Assembly: GCF_023702715.1 (NCBI RefSeq) | Contig: NZ_CP098480.1 | Span: 4,121,383-4,185,382, forward strand | DNA: 64,000 nt | From: Acinetobacter sp. C32I | Lineage (GTDB): Bacteria; Pseudomonadota; Gammaproteobacteria; Pseudomonadales; Moraxellaceae | Reading direction: 5' to 3' | Shown: positions 8,745 through 17,930 of the stretch, piece by piece | Numbering within the stretch: the stretch's first letter is position 1 | Layout: each line of letters begins with the position of its first letter | The notes under the pieces: model-generated | What the model was told of the DNA's origin: nothing | Seen by the model: the letters and a program-made list of their open reading frames with translations, nothing else | Database searches by the model: none | Translations under genes and position numbers: made by a program

Positions 8745-10277
8745 ATGGTTGATTTTGCAGAACATCGTAAAGCGTTACTCTGCAATGATGCTCAATCTAT
8801 TGCTGACTATCAGTCAGCAATGGGCGAGGCGGTAACTGCCGTTTCAGCATGGTTGCAAAATGATAAAATGTACACTGGCGGTAGCATTAAAGATTTGCGT
8901 GAAGCAATCTCTTTTGCTCCTTCAAAACAAGGTTTAGGTGTACAGCAATCATTACAACGTATGGTTGAGCTTTTCCTCAACAAAAGCTTAAAAGTACATC
9001 ACCCACATTCACTTGCACACTTACACTGCCCAACCATGGTGATGAGCCAGATTGCGGAAGTGTTGATCAATGCAACCAACCAATCGATGGACTCATGGGA
9101 TCAAAGCCCAGCGGGTTCTTTGATGGAAGTTCAACTCATTGATTGGCTTCGCCAAAAAGTGGGCTATGGTGCAGGTCAAGCAGGTGTGTTCACCTCTGGT
9201 GGTACACAGTCAAACTTGATGGGTGTATTGCTGGCACGTGACTGGTGCATCTCGAAAAACTGGAAAGACGAAAATGGTAAGCCATGGTCGGTTCAGCGTG
9301 ATGGTATTCCAGCAGAAGCAATGAAAAACGTCAAAGTCATCTGTTCTGAAAATGCACATTTCTCTGTGCAAAAGAACATGGCTATGATGGGTATGGGCTT
9401 CCAGTCTGTTGTCACTGTTCCTGTGAATGAAAATGCACAGATGGATGTTGATGCACTGGAAAAAACCATGGCGCATCTTCAGTCTGAAGGCAAAATCGTG
9501 GCCTGCGTTGTTGCAACAGCGGGTACGACAGATGCTGGTGCGATTGATCCACTCAAGAAAATCCGTGAAATTACCACCAAATATGGTTCATGGATGCATA
9601 TCGATGCAGCTTGGGGTGGTGCACTGATTCTTTCAAATGACCATCGTGCAATGCTAGATGGGATTGAATTATCAGACTCAATCACGCTTGATTTCCATAA
9701 GCATTATTTCCAAAGCATTAGTTGTGGCGCTTTCTTATTGAAAGACGAAGCAAACTATCGCTTTATGCATTACGAAGCAGAATATTTAAACTCTGCTTAT
9801 GATGAAGAACATGGTGTACCTAACCTTGTGTCTAAATCATTACAAACGACTCGTCGTTTTGATGCATTGAAATTATGGATGACGGTTGAAGCATTAGGCG
9901 AAGAGCTTTATGGTTCAATGATTGATCATGGTGTGAAATTAACACGTGAAGTTGCAGATTATATTAAAGCAACAGCGGGCCTTGAATTGTTGGTTGAACC
10001 ACAATTCGCTTCAGTCCTGTTCCGTGTCGTACCAGAAGCTTATCCTGCTGAATTTATCGATAGCTTAAACCAAAACGTGGCAGATGAATTATTTGCCCGT
10101 GGCGAAGCGAATATTGGTGTCACCAAAGTAGGTAATGTTCAATCATTGAAGATGACCACTTTAAGCCCAGTTGCAACGCTTGAAAACGTTCAAAACTTGC
10201 TAGCACTTGTGTTGGCAGAAGCTGATCGTATTAAAGATGCAATTGCTGCAGGAACTTATGTTCCAGCGATTGATTAA
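8745..10277 (+). CDS. ddc: L-2,4-diaminobutyrate decarboxylase
   Basis: This group II PLP decarboxylase (510 residues) turns L-2,4-diaminobutyrate into 1,3-diaminopropane, the second step after Dat. The motifs are those of the glutamate/aromatic decarboxylase fold: [58 protein letters not shown] and the PLP lysine K319 in [10 protein letters not shown]. It follows dat by 3 nt, and a strong terminator comes about 25 nt after its stop. 1,3-diaminopropane is the main polyamine of Acinetobacter and is linked in the literature to surface motility and virulence in A. baumannii. Confidence 0.95.
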   Translation: MVDFAEHRKALLCNDAQSIADYQSAMGEAVTAVSAWLQNDKMYTGGSIKDLREAISFAPSKQGLGVQQSLQRMVELFLNKSLKVHHPHSLAHLHCPTMVMSQIAEVLINATNQSMDSWDQSPAGSLMEVQLIDWLRQKVGYGAGQAGVFTSGGTQSNLMGVLLARDWCISKNWKDENGKPWSVQRDGIPAEAMKNVKVICSENAHFSVQKNMAMMGMGFQSVVTVPVNENAQMDVDALEKTMAHLQSEGKIVACVVATAGTTDAGAIDPLKKIREITTKYGSWMHIDAAWGGALILSNDHRAMLDGIELSDSITLDFHKHYFQSISCGAFLLKDEANYRFMHYEAEYLNSAYDEEHGVPNLVSKSLQTTRRFDALKLWMTVEALGEELYGSMIDHGVKLTREVADYIKATAGLELLVEPQFASVLFRVVPEAYPAEFIDSLNQNVADELFARGEANIGVTKVGNVQSLKMTTLSPVATLENVQNLLALVLAEADRIKDAIAAGTYVPAID

Positions 10278-10300
10278 TTTCAATCTGGCACATCCATCAA

Positions 10301-10336
10301 AATAAAAAAGAGGTCTGAATAGACCTCTTTTTTATT
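10301..10336. terminator. Bidirectional terminator after dat-ddc
   Basis: A 16-bp stem with GAGGTCT / AGACCTC at its core, loop GAAT, and A and T runs on both sides separates ddc from the convergent Rieske gene. Confidence 0.9.
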
Positions 10337-10362
10337 GCATCTTGGAACTGAATATAAATCAG

Positions 10363-11418
10363 CTAGGCTGCAAAAATAGGATTGAATCCCATTTTCCTTA
10401 AAAGTCGACGATACATACTTGAGCTACGGTCTGCTGGAAAATGCGCTTCCATCGATAAATCCAGGGGGAGATATTCAGGTTTTTGGGTTTCGACAATCAG
10501 TCGATCTTCTTCAAAAATCTGTAAATTGAATGCATAGGCATCCTCAACAGGTAAATCTTTATCATAATTACGGCAGATAGGTGCAAACAGGCGAGTTTGT
10601 CGCGCGCTTACAGGAGAGGCGGCATTCATGATCACCTGTTTGCTTTGATTCGGAAAATGAATGGTCAGTGTTGCAGTAAAAGGCAGGCTGATTTCAAAAT
10701 GTCTGAGCCAATTAAAATTGTCTTCCCCACGTTGTGCTGTCCCGATCGGATAGCGTCCGACACTGCTGATATAATCTGCAGTGAAGCCATAACTGGTTTC
10801 TGTGGTGCTATAGTCGGGAACTTCAACATCATCAGGGTCGCCAAAAGTATCAGGATGTACCCACGCAAAATGCGCGACATCAATAAATCCTTCCAGTTGC
10901 CGACCGGCAAAACAATTTAAGTCTACAAAAGGGCATAGCAGTTGCTGGTAGTCTGCATCATCCCAGTAGGGCATGTCAGGAATAACAGGTTTATCATCTT
11001 GGCGAGCCGCTAAGCAACACCAGATCAGTCCATACTTTTCAGTGGCAGCATAGGTTTTCAAATGAAAGCGCTCCGAGATTTTATGCTGCGGATGTGCTGG
11101 AATACGGTTGCATTTGCCCGCATGTCCAAAGCGTAATCCGTGATAGCGACAGACAATACCTTGCCCGTCATGACGGCCCAAGCTAAGGGGAACTCCACGA
11201 TGTGGGCAAACATCTTTTGCAACAATCAGTTCATCTCCCATTTTGTAAATAACCAATGGCATATCCAGCAACATGGCTGCTGTTGGTTGCTCTGAAATAT
11301 CACGGGCGAGGGCAATCGGATACCAGTGCTGAGCAAGTAGCTGCCAATCATGCTCTGAAAAGGTCATGTGTACAGGTAAATCCGTATGCTTAAACGTTGT
11401 AATCACTTTGCTGTTCAT
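10363..11418 (-). CDS. Rieske [2Fe-2S] aromatic ring-hydroxylating oxygenase, alpha subunit
   Basis: This is a Rieske non-heme iron oxygenase of about 351 residues from the ATG at 11418 (the upstream ATG at 11481 would add 21 residues unlike the family). The Rieske centre is CPHRGVPLSLG then CRYHG, giving C-X-H and C-X2-H ligands. The catalytic iron site is in FIDVAHFAWVH (HX4H), with the third ligand further downstream. Length and layout resemble the VanA/TsaM monooxygenase branch rather than two-subunit dioxygenases. No reductase gene is adjacent, so electrons must come from elsewhere. It diverges from the aldehyde dehydrogenase over a 400-bp region, which suggests a link to the aromatic amino acid module. 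The substrate is unknown. Confidence 0.85.
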   Translation of the reverse strand: MNSKVITTFKHTDLPVHMTFSEHDWQLLAQHWYPIALARDISEQPTAAMLLDMPLVIYKMGDELIVAKDVCPHRGVPLSLGRHDGQGIVCRYHGLRFGHAGKCNRIPAHPQHKISERFHLKTYAATEKYGLIWCCLAARQDDKPVIPDMPYWDDADYQQLLCPFVDLNCFAGRQLEGFIDVAHFAWVHPDTFGDPDDVEVPDYSTTETSYGFTADYISSVGRYPIGTAQRGEDNFNWLRHFEISLPFTATLTIHFPNQSKQVIMNAASPVSARQTRLFAPICRNYDKDLPVEDAYAFNLQIFEEDRLIVETQKPEYLPLDLSMEAHFPADRSSSMYRRLLRKMGFNPIFAA

Positions 11419-11631
11419 CTTCTTATCTTCTGGCTCATTGGTATTGAATATAGCGAAGCCAGCTGTTCTAAGAAATTTCAATTAATTGAATGAAGTGTCG
11501 TAATTTTTAGAACACAGAAGTTGAGATGAAATTACATAAAGGTATGCATTTGGCCTGCTGTTTAGTTGCATTCTGTCCAGCATCTCTACGATGGTTTTTT
11601 ATGATGACAAGGTAGAAAATTGTCACTGTTC

Positions 11632-11646
11632 TGCACAAACTGTGCA
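11632..11646. promoter_or_regulatory. TGCACA-AAC-TGTGCA palindrome, operator candidate
   Basis: This perfect 6+6 inverted repeat lies in the divergent gap between the Rieske and aldehyde dehydrogenase genes. A related ATGCACAAATT occurs at 11686-11696, and ATGCACGAAAT at 13870-13880 before the decarboxylase. The spread fits an Lrp/AsnC-type regulator, one of which is encoded at 13325, but binding is inferred. No gene is seen in 11482-11821. Confidence 0.45.
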
Positions 11647-11685
11647 TCTTTAATCTAAATCAGAAATAATTATGCATAAACTGTG

Positions 11686-11696
11686 ATGCACAAATT
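11686..11696. promoter_or_regulatory. ATGCACAAATT motif before the aldehyde dehydrogenase gene
   Basis: This site is near-identical to the motif at 13870-13880 in the Lrp-decarboxylase gap. Preceding bases (TATGCATAAACTGTG) give a looser inverted repeat TGCAT...ATGCA. It is a candidate second site for the same regulator. Confidence 0.35.
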
Positions 11697-11821
11697 CCAT
11701 ATTGTAGTGAGAGATGCTCAATATTTTGATGGATAGATGTCATCACTTTTGCACTTGAGACCTAGAGCTGAGGTCGGATCAGGCAAAACATCATGATTAC
11801 AATGAATAGAAGGAACAAGGC

Positions 11822-13252
11822 ATGCAACACTTAAATATGCAAAACCAATTTAAACTGATTATTAACGGTCAATCTTGTCTCGGTGAAGCCGGCGAACTTG
11901 AGATTATCAATCCTGCAACAGCTGCTGTTGCAGCAAAGTGTGCACAGGCTTCGATTGCACAGGTGAATCAAGCGATTGAGGCGGCAAAGCAAGCTTTTGG
12001 AAGCTGGCAACGCAGTTCTCATGAGGAGCGAAAAAGCATACTCAATAAGATTGCGGATGGAATTGAACAACATGCCGAAACTCTGGCTGAGTTGATTGTA
12101 GTTGAGCAAGGCAAACCCTTGGCATTGGCACAAATGGAAGTGCAGGGTGCGATTGGCTGGACACGTTATACTGCAAGTTTAGAAATGCCAGTTGATATTA
12201 TTGAAGACAGTGAACAGAAACGAATTGAACGTCATTATCAGCCCTTAGGTGTGGTGGCTTCGATTACGCCGTGGAATTGGCCGTTGATGATTGCGGTGTG
12301 GCATATCATGCCTGCCTTACGTACGGGCAATGTGGTGATTAATAAACCATCTGAATTTACCCCCTTAGCGACGTTAAAACTCTGTGAAATTATTCAACAA
12401 GAAGTGCCTGCGGGTGTGATTTCAATCTTGCTGGGTAAAGGCGACGTCGGTGAGGCGTTATCGACTCACCCTGATATCGCCAAGGTGGTTTTTACAGGCT
12501 CAACCAAGACGGGTCAGCACATTATGTCAGGTGCGGTAAAAACCTTAAAGCATCTGACCCTAGAGCTGGGTGGCAATGATGCGGGGATTGTTTTACCTGA
12601 TGCCGATCTTGATCAAATAGCCAAGCGAATTTTTAACGTGGCATTTTTAAATGCTGGGCAGACCTGTGCTGCGTTAAAACGTTTGTATGTGCACGAAAGC
12701 CAATATGACGCGCTAGCACAAAAACTGGCTGATATTGCCAATGCTCAGAATGTTGGAGATGGCATGGCGACAGAGACCACATTTGGTCCTGTGCAAAATC
12801 AGCTGCAATATCAAAAAGTAAAAGCCTTAATTGCCGATGCGCTTGCGCAAGGTGCCAAGGCGCTGTCAGGTGATCAGACGATACCTGAGCAAGGCTATTT
12901 TATTGCGCCAACGATTTTAACTGAACTGGATGAAAGCTGCCGAGTGGTACAAGAGGAGCAGTTTGGCCCCGTGTTACCGATTCTAAAATATCGTGATATT
13001 GATGATGCAATTGCTCGAGCCAATGCCAGTGAGTTTGGATTAGGTGGATCAATCTGGTCTTCTGATTTAAAAGCTGCACAGTTCTACGCTTCACAACTAC
13101 AATGCGGTACAGCATGGGTGAATACCCATGCTGAGATTGTTCCACATGCGCCGTTTGGTGGTTGGAAAATGTCGGGTGTGGGTGCTGAGTTTGGCATGGA
13201 GGGTTTGCTGGAAAATACAGTAGGACAAACTGTGCATATCAATAAAATCTAA
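11822..13252 (+). CDS. NAD(P)-dependent aldehyde dehydrogenase
   Basis: This aldehyde dehydrogenase (476 residues) oxidises an aldehyde to the acid. The cofactor and catalytic landmarks are present: TPWNWPLMIAVWHIMPAL, VVFTGSTKTG, the general base E248 in LTLELGGNDAG and the nucleophile C282 in NAGQTCAALKRLYV, with EEQFGPVLPI later. AAGGA about 8 nt upstream supports this ATG. The sequence falls in the broad succinate-semialdehyde/betaine aldehyde group, so substrate cannot be set by motif. Its neighbours (2-oxo acid decarboxylase, aromatic permease, Lrp regulator) suggest indole- or phenyl-acetaldehyde. It ends in a strong terminator. Confidence 0.88.
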   Translation: MQHLNMQNQFKLIINGQSCLGEAGELEIINPATAAVAAKCAQASIAQVNQAIEAAKQAFGSWQRSSHEERKSILNKIADGIEQHAETLAELIVVEQGKPLALAQMEVQGAIGWTRYTASLEMPVDIIEDSEQKRIERHYQPLGVVASITPWNWPLMIAVWHIMPALRTGNVVINKPSEFTPLATLKLCEIIQQEVPAGVISILLGKGDVGEALSTHPDIAKVVFTGSTKTGQHIMSGAVKTLKHLTLELGGNDAGIVLPDADLDQIAKRIFNVAFLNAGQTCAALKRLYVHESQYDALAQKLADIANAQNVGDGMATETTFGPVQNQLQYQKVKALIADALAQGAKALSGDQTIPEQGYFIAPTILTELDESCRVVQEEQFGPVLPILKYRDIDDAIARANASEFGLGGSIWSSDLKAAQFYASQLQCGTAWVNTHAEIVPHAPFGGWKMSGVGAEFGMEGLLENTVGQTVHINKI

Positions 13253-13266
13253 ACCTTCATATTTTT

Positions 13267-13293
13267 AAGGCGGATCTAATATCCGCCTTTTTG
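13267..13293 (+). terminator. Intrinsic terminator after the aldehyde dehydrogenase gene
   Basis: AAGGCGGAT-CTAAT-ATCCGCCTT followed by a T run is a textbook terminator, 14 nt after the stop codon. Confidence 0.9.
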
Positions 13294-13324
13294 TTTTTAT
13301 GCATGGTGCTGCTTAAAACTAGGT

Positions 13325-13810
13325 TTATGTGGCTGGATGGTAGCTGTGGCCCTTAGATTTGCTGAGAAAGTGATTCTGTTCTTTGATTTTTTTTAACACA
13401 ATGTAAGATTTGATATGGCCAATAAAACCATAAGACAGTAGTCGCTCTGTCACGAATTGGGACAACTGTTCCAGATTTTCTGCGACGACTTTTAAAATAA
13501 AATCAGCATCACCGCTAATTGAAAAAGCATCTTGAATATTGTCCTCAGCTTCAATTAAGTCTTGAAAGGCCTGTTGTGACTTGGCCTCGTGAATACGTAA
13601 GTTAATGTGGATCATCGCGGTAACCTCCAAGCCTAAAGCTTGTTGGTGGATGCGGGCGGCATAACCTAAGATCACGCCTTTTTGCTCCAGTAACTGTCGT
13701 CTTCTGGAACATTGTGAAGCGGATAAACCGATTAAATCTCCAACTTCCTGATTGGTGAGCCGTCCATTCTTTTGTAGGGCCTGAATGATTTGCCAGTCGA
13801 ACTTATCCAT
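13325..13810 (-). CDS. Lrp/AsnC family transcriptional regulator
   Basis: This regulator has about 161 residues from the ATG at 13810, where AAAGGA gives a good ribosome site; the longer frame to 13837 lacks one. The N-terminal winged helix reads MDKFDWQIIQALQKNGRLT, QEVGDLIGLSASQCSRRRQ, then the AsnC/RAM ligand domain VTAMIHINLRIHE ... EDNIQDAFSISGDADFILKVV. Such proteins sense amino acids and usually control nearby transport or catabolic genes. It is divergent from the decarboxylase gene and close to the permease, so aromatic amino acid control is likely. Shared ATGCAC motifs in both nearby promoters are candidate sites. Confidence 0.9.
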   Translation of the reverse strand: MDKFDWQIIQALQKNGRLTNQEVGDLIGLSASQCSRRRQLLEQKGVILGYAARIHQQALGLEVTAMIHINLRIHEAKSQQAFQDLIEAEDNIQDAFSISGDADFILKVVAENLEQLSQFVTERLLSYGFIGHIKSYIVLKKIKEQNHFLSKSKGHSYHPAT

Positions 13811-13869
13811 TGCATAAAATCCTTTTATGATACACAAATATTGTATTTTTATTAAAATGCGTTTTTATT

Positions 13870-13880
13870 ATGCACGAAAT
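13870..13880. promoter_or_regulatory. ATGCACGAAAT motif in the Lrp-decarboxylase gap
   Basis: This nearly repeats the motif at 11686-11696. It lies in the short divergent promoter region between the Lrp regulator and the 2-oxo acid decarboxylase. Binding by the Lrp protein is inferred. Confidence 0.35.
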
Positions 13881-13945
13881 TTAACAGGTAGATGAAATAT
13901 TATTTTTCTATGGAATAAAAAATTGACTTGAAAGGATGTAGAGCA

Positions 13946-15667
13946 ATGTTCATAGAAATCGGTGATTTTTTAAATATTCGTCTAAAACAAATGGGTATCC
14001 AACACCTGTTTGGTGTACCTGGTGATTTTAACCTTTCTTATCTCGAACAAGTTGAGGCAGATGCCCAACTCGAATTTATTGGTAATTGTAATGAATTAAA
14101 TGCGGCTTATGCTGCTGACGGTTATGCACGGATCAACGGCTTTGCTGCTTTGACAACGACCTATGGGGTTGGTGATTTAAGTGCGATTAATGGTATTGCA
14201 GGTGCTTATGCTGAGAATGTGCCAGTGGTGCATATTTCAGGGATTCCGCCTTTACATGTGGTTCAGAAAGGCACTCTGGTTCATCACACGCTGGTGGATG
14301 GTAACTACGACAACATCATGAACTGCATGAAAGAGTTCACTGTTGCACAGACCCGTCTAACCCCAGCCAATGCCGCCTCTGAAATTGACCGTGTGTTACG
14401 TCAATGTTTCCTTGAACGTCGACCTGTACATATCCAGTTGGCATCGGATATTACTCACGTCAAAATTGAAGTGACAGATCGTTCACTCGATTTATCTTAT
14501 CCAAGGGTTGAGCCAGAGCTGTTACAAAGTGCAGTCACCAAACTGTGTGAGGTGATTGCACAAGCCAAGCGACCAGCGCTGCTGATTGATAATGAAGCCT
14601 CTGTTTTTGGGATTACCTCACTACTGGATGATTTATCCAAAAAATGTTCGATTCCTTTTGCCAGTATGCTGACCGCTAAAAATATTATGGATGAGGGTTC
14701 ACCGCGTTATGTGGGAACCTATGTTGGTGGCGCAAGCCAAGCGCATGTGCGTCAGACCATTGAGCAGTCTGATTGCTTGATGGGCATCGGGGTGCGTTTT
14801 ACTGATGTCGGAACTGGAGTGTTTACCCATCAAATTGCCACTGAAAATTACATTGAAATCAAACCTTATGGTTTGACGATTTTTGGACAGGATTTCCCTG
14901 GCATTGAAATTGGACAATTTCTGGTGGAGCTGAATAAGAAGGTTGCACCACGGAAGTTAAGCCAGCCGATGTTGGAGCAGCAAGCACAACAGACACTTGA
15001 GGTGCCTGAACAGCAAAAGCTTAGTCAGGATGTCTTGTGGTGTTATATTGCGGGCTTTCTTAAAGATGATGATGTGATTATCGGTGAAGTCGGGACTTCT
15101 AACTCAGCCTTGGCAGGGCTCAAGCTACCAGCAACCGCGAAATATATTGCTCAACCATTGTGGGGTTCGATTGGTTATACCTTGCCTGCTTTATTAGGTA
15201 GTTTGTTGGCTGCACCAGAACGCCGCCAAATCCTGTTTATTGGTGATGGTTCATTTCAGCTCACCGTACAGGAACTTTCAACCATTATCCGTCAAGGCCT
15301 GAAGCCGATTATTTTCTTACTCAATAATGGTGGCTATACCATTGAGCGTTTAATCATGGGCGAGAACGCGGCCTATAACGATGTTCAGGACTGGAAATAT
15401 AGCGAGATTCCAAATGTCTTCAATGGTACGAAAGCCTATAAAAGTTGTGTGGTAGAAACCGCAGGTCAACTTAAACAAACCTTGGGTGGTATCGACCAGT
15501 TCGATGGTCTGACCTTTATCGAATTAAAACTCCCAGCTATGGATGCTCCATCCAGTTTGAAAAAATTTGCGTCAGTGATTGCACGCTTTGATTACGGCGA
15601 TCGAGGCTATGAAATCTTAAAACAGCGTTCCCAAGCATTACCCAGTAAAAAAGCAATTTCCTTCTGA
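13946..15667 (+). CDS. ipdC: Indolepyruvate/phenylpyruvate decarboxylase (ThDP-dependent)
   Basis: This thiamin-diphosphate 2-oxo acid decarboxylase of about 573 residues makes an aldehyde and CO2 from indole- or phenylpyruvate. The N-terminal domain has LFGVPGDFNLSYLEQV and the ThDP-activating glutamate in GNCNELNAAYAADGYAR. The HH pair in GTLVHHTLVDGNYD is typical of IpdC/PDC. The C-terminal ThDP/metal motif is GDGSFQLT ... LLNNGGYT. The ATG at 13946 follows AAAGGA; a TTG at 13928 is less likely. Indolepyruvate versus phenylpyruvate cannot be settled by motif. A 26-bp perfect palindrome covers the stop codon, and the permease gene follows. Confidence 0.88.
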   Translation: MFIEIGDFLNIRLKQMGIQHLFGVPGDFNLSYLEQVEADAQLEFIGNCNELNAAYAADGYARINGFAALTTTYGVGDLSAINGIAGAYAENVPVVHISGIPPLHVVQKGTLVHHTLVDGNYDNIMNCMKEFTVAQTRLTPANAASEIDRVLRQCFLERRPVHIQLASDITHVKIEVTDRSLDLSYPRVEPELLQSAVTKLCEVIAQAKRPALLIDNEASVFGITSLLDDLSKKCSIPFASMLTAKNIMDEGSPRYVGTYVGGASQAHVRQTIEQSDCLMGIGVRFTDVGTGVFTHQIATENYIEIKPYGLTIFGQDFPGIEIGQFLVELNKKVAPRKLSQPMLEQQAQQTLEVPEQQKLSQDVLWCYIAGFLKDDDVIIGEVGTSNSALAGLKLPATAKYIAQPLWGSIGYTLPALLGSLLAAPERRQILFIGDGSFQLTVQELSTIIRQGLKPIIFLLNNGGYTIERLIMGENAAYNDVQDWKYSEIPNVFNGTKAYKSCVVETAGQLKQTLGGIDQFDGLTFIELKLPAMDAPSSLKKFASVIARFDYGDRGYEILKQRSQALPSKKAISF

Positions 15668-15680
15668 TCAGAAGGAAATT
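15655..15680. repeat. 26-bp perfect palindrome over the decarboxylase stop codon
   Basis: AATTTCCTTCTGA is followed at once by its exact reverse complement, with the TGA stop at the centre. No T run follows, so it is not a standard terminator. As RNA it could fold into a hairpin and tune permease expression downstream. Confidence 0.6.
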
Positions 15681-15721
15681 GGAAAATCTTCAAATTTATA
15701 AATTGATAAGAGAGCGAATCA

Positions 15722-15751
15722 GATTCGGAGCTTCATGCTGAGCTTCGAATC
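15722..15751 (+). other. Hairpin in the decarboxylase-permease spacer
   Basis: GATTCG ... CGAATC closes a stem whose inner AGCT ... AGCT pairs around TCATGCTG. It lies 54 nt before the permease start. With the palindrome at 15655 it gives two structured elements in one spacer, suggesting attenuation or processing. Confidence 0.4.
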
Positions 15752-15805
15752 ATGCGCTGTATAAAAAGGTGTACAGGATGTGACACACACATTGGAGATA
15801 ACGTG

Positions 15806-17188
15806 ATGGATGTAAACAATAAACATGAGTTAAAGCAAGGATTGTCCAATCGGCATATCCAGCTGATTGCGCTAGGCGGGGCAATTGGGACAGGATTATT
15901 CTTGGGTCTTTCGCAAACCATCAAACTGGCAGGGCCCTCTATTTTATTGGGTTATGCGATTGCTGGTGTGATTGCGTTTTTAATTATGCGCCATTTAGGA
16001 GAAATGGTGGTTGAAGAACCCGTGAGCGGTTCATTTAGTTATTTTGCCAATAAATACTGGGGCCGCATGGCAGGCTTTATGTCGGGCTGGAATTATTGGG
16101 TGCTGTATGTGTTGGTCAGTATGGCTGAACTAAGTGCCATCGGGACTTTTATTCAATTTTGGTGGCCAGACGTGCCCACATGGCTGACTGCCTTGGTGTT
16201 CTTTGTACTGATTAATGCCATTAATCTGGTCAATGTCAGATTCTTTGGTGAGTCCGAATTTCTGTTTTCCTGCATTAAGATTGTTGCGATTTTAAGTATG
16301 ATTGGCTTCGGTGCTTATTTATTGCTTTCTGGTTCTGCGGGGCCACAGGCGGGTATTGCCAATTTATGGCAGCACGGTGGCTTTTTTCCACATGGCACGC
16401 ATGGCTTTATTATGGCGCTTGCCGTGATCATGTTTGCCTTTGGTGGACTTGAACTGATCGGAATTGCTGCGGCAGAAACCAAAAATCCTGAAACCACCAT
16501 TCCTAAGGCGGTGAATCAGATTGTGTACCGTATTTTGATTTTCTATATCGGTGCAATCGGGATTTTACTCTGTCTTTATCCGTGGAATATGGTGGCGGAA
16601 GGGGGCAGCCCTTTTGTATTGATCTTCCAGTCCTTGAATAGTAATGGGGTTGCCAATGTCCTCAATTTTGTGGTGTTGATTGCAGCTGTTTCTGTTTATA
16701 ACAGTTGTATTTATTGTAATAGCCGTATGTTACATGGCTTGGCGGAACAGGGCAATGCACCTGCGGTATTGAAAAAAGTGAATGCGCGTGGAATTCCTGT
16801 TCCTGCGGCGATTGTCTCTGCTTCGGTTACGGCGATATGTGTGTTGGTCAACTATTTAATTCCGGGTGAAGCCTTTCAGTTATTCATGATGCTAGTGGTT
16901 GCAGCATTGGTGATTAACTGGTTAATGATTTCCGTCACCCATTTGAAATTTAATAAAGCAATGCGCCTGAAACAACATCAAATCAAATTTAAAAGCATCT
17001 GGAGCCCATGGAGTAATTATCTCACCATCAGCTTTGTCTGCTTTATTTTGATTATTATGGCGATGACCCCTGATATGCGTTTGGCTGTTATTCTCGGACC
17101 GATCTGGCTGGCGATTTTAGCGGCGATGTATATCTTTAAATATCGTAAAAAAATGTTGGTGCTGCCCGAAGCACAGTCCAACCTTTAA
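15806..17188 (+). CDS. Amino acid permease, AroP/PheP-like (APC family)
   Basis: This inner-membrane amino acid:proton symporter has about 460 residues and about 12 membrane segments. The signature of the AAT subfamily is clear: LKQGLSNRHIQLIALGGAIG, TGLFLGLSQTIKLAGPS, GEMVVEEPVSGSFSYFANKYWG, and FGGLELIGIAAAETKNPETTIPKAVNQ. GGAGATAACGTG before the ATG at 15806 supports this start; the longer frame from 15752 adds an unlikely cysteine-rich leader. Its place behind ipdC and near an Lrp regulator fits uptake of aromatic amino acids. PheP, AroP or a broader relative cannot be told apart by eye. Confidence 0.88.
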   Translation: MDVNNKHELKQGLSNRHIQLIALGGAIGTGLFLGLSQTIKLAGPSILLGYAIAGVIAFLIMRHLGEMVVEEPVSGSFSYFANKYWGRMAGFMSGWNYWVLYVLVSMAELSAIGTFIQFWWPDVPTWLTALVFFVLINAINLVNVRFFGESEFLFSCIKIVAILSMIGFGAYLLLSGSAGPQAGIANLWQHGGFFPHGTHGFIMALAVIMFAFGGLELIGIAAAETKNPETTIPKAVNQIVYRILIFYIGAIGILLCLYPWNMVAEGGSPFVLIFQSLNSNGVANVLNFVVLIAAVSVYNSCIYCNSRMLHGLAEQGNAPAVLKKVNARGIPVPAAIVSASVTAICVLVNYLIPGEAFQLFMMLVVAALVINWLMISVTHLKFNKAMRLKQHQIKFKSIWSPWSNYLTISFVCFILIIMAMTPDMRLAVILGPIWLAILAAMYIFKYRKKMLVLPEAQSNL

Positions 17189-17191
17189 ATC

Positions 17192-17219
17192 AAAAAAGGC
17201 ACAGCAATGTGCCTTTTTT
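17192..17219. terminator. Bidirectional terminator after the permease gene
   Basis: AAAAAAGGCACA-GCAA-TGTGCCTTTTTT is a perfect 12-bp stem between the permease and the convergent SRPBCC gene. Confidence 0.9.
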
Positions 17220-17241
17220 ATTGCATCGATGTTGTATTGAT

Positions 17242-17691
17242 CTAGAAGGGGGGAAACTTGTCCTGAACCAGATTGAGTTGAATCCCATGTTCTAAATAGG
17301 CTTTCAAGCTATCTACGACGGTAGTGAAGCCACCCGTATTATCAATAATAAAGGTAATCAGCTCATCACCTTGTAAGGGGATATTATAATTTTGAATTCT
17401 GAGATAGGTTTGATCGTCATTGATCGCCTCAAAGATGAAATCAACCGTACTGCTTGGCTCGCCCCATTGAATCTGAATTAATTCATTGGCAATTATTTTT
17501 GTCACCTTTACGTTTGCCGAAACTTGGTATTTTTCCCAAGTCCATTCAACCGTTTTTCCTAGTTCAAGTGGTGCTGTTGCCGAACTAAACCAAAATTTTG
17601 AGGTGATTTCTGGATCAATAAATGCTTCAAAAACGCTGTGGGCCGGTTTACGAATCAGCATTTGTGTTTCAATTATGACAGGATTTAGCAT
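17242..17691 (-). CDS. SRPBCC (AHSA1-like) domain protein
   Basis: This is a small START/SRPBCC-fold protein of about 149 residues, from the ATG at 17691. It opens with VIIETQMLIRKPAHSVFEAFIDPEITSKFWF, the usual AHSA1/polyketide-cyclase-like start. It then has LGKTVEWTWEKYQ and a closing helix TTVVDSLKAYLEHG. The fold makes a hydrophobic ligand cavity; related proteins in bacteria have no common reaction. The ATG at 17754 would add 21 unrelated residues. No ArsR-type partner gene is adjacent. The gene is separate from both neighbours by terminator and promoter regions. Confidence 0.8.
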   Translation of the reverse strand: MLNPVIIETQMLIRKPAHSVFEAFIDPEITSKFWFSSATAPLELGKTVEWTWEKYQVSANVKVTKIIANELIQIQWGEPSSTVDFIFEAINDDQTYLRIQNYNIPLQGDELITFIIDNTGGFTTVVDSLKAYLEHGIQLNLVQDKFPPF

Positions 17692-17930
17692 TGTATCTGT
17701 TCTTTTTGATAGGGAATTGTCATAAAACATATATAAACTGGTTGCTCTGCCCAAGATACTTTTTGTTAAGCTGAATCAGCGAGTATTCTTTTAAATCCCA
17801 TAAAATTCAATATCTAAACGCTATTTTATGAGTGTAATCGAGTTCTGAGCTGCAAAAAATAAAGCAGAAAATATGACTTTATGACCAATAATTTTCTAAA
17901 AATTGAGCTTAAGAAATGGCTATCACAAAA

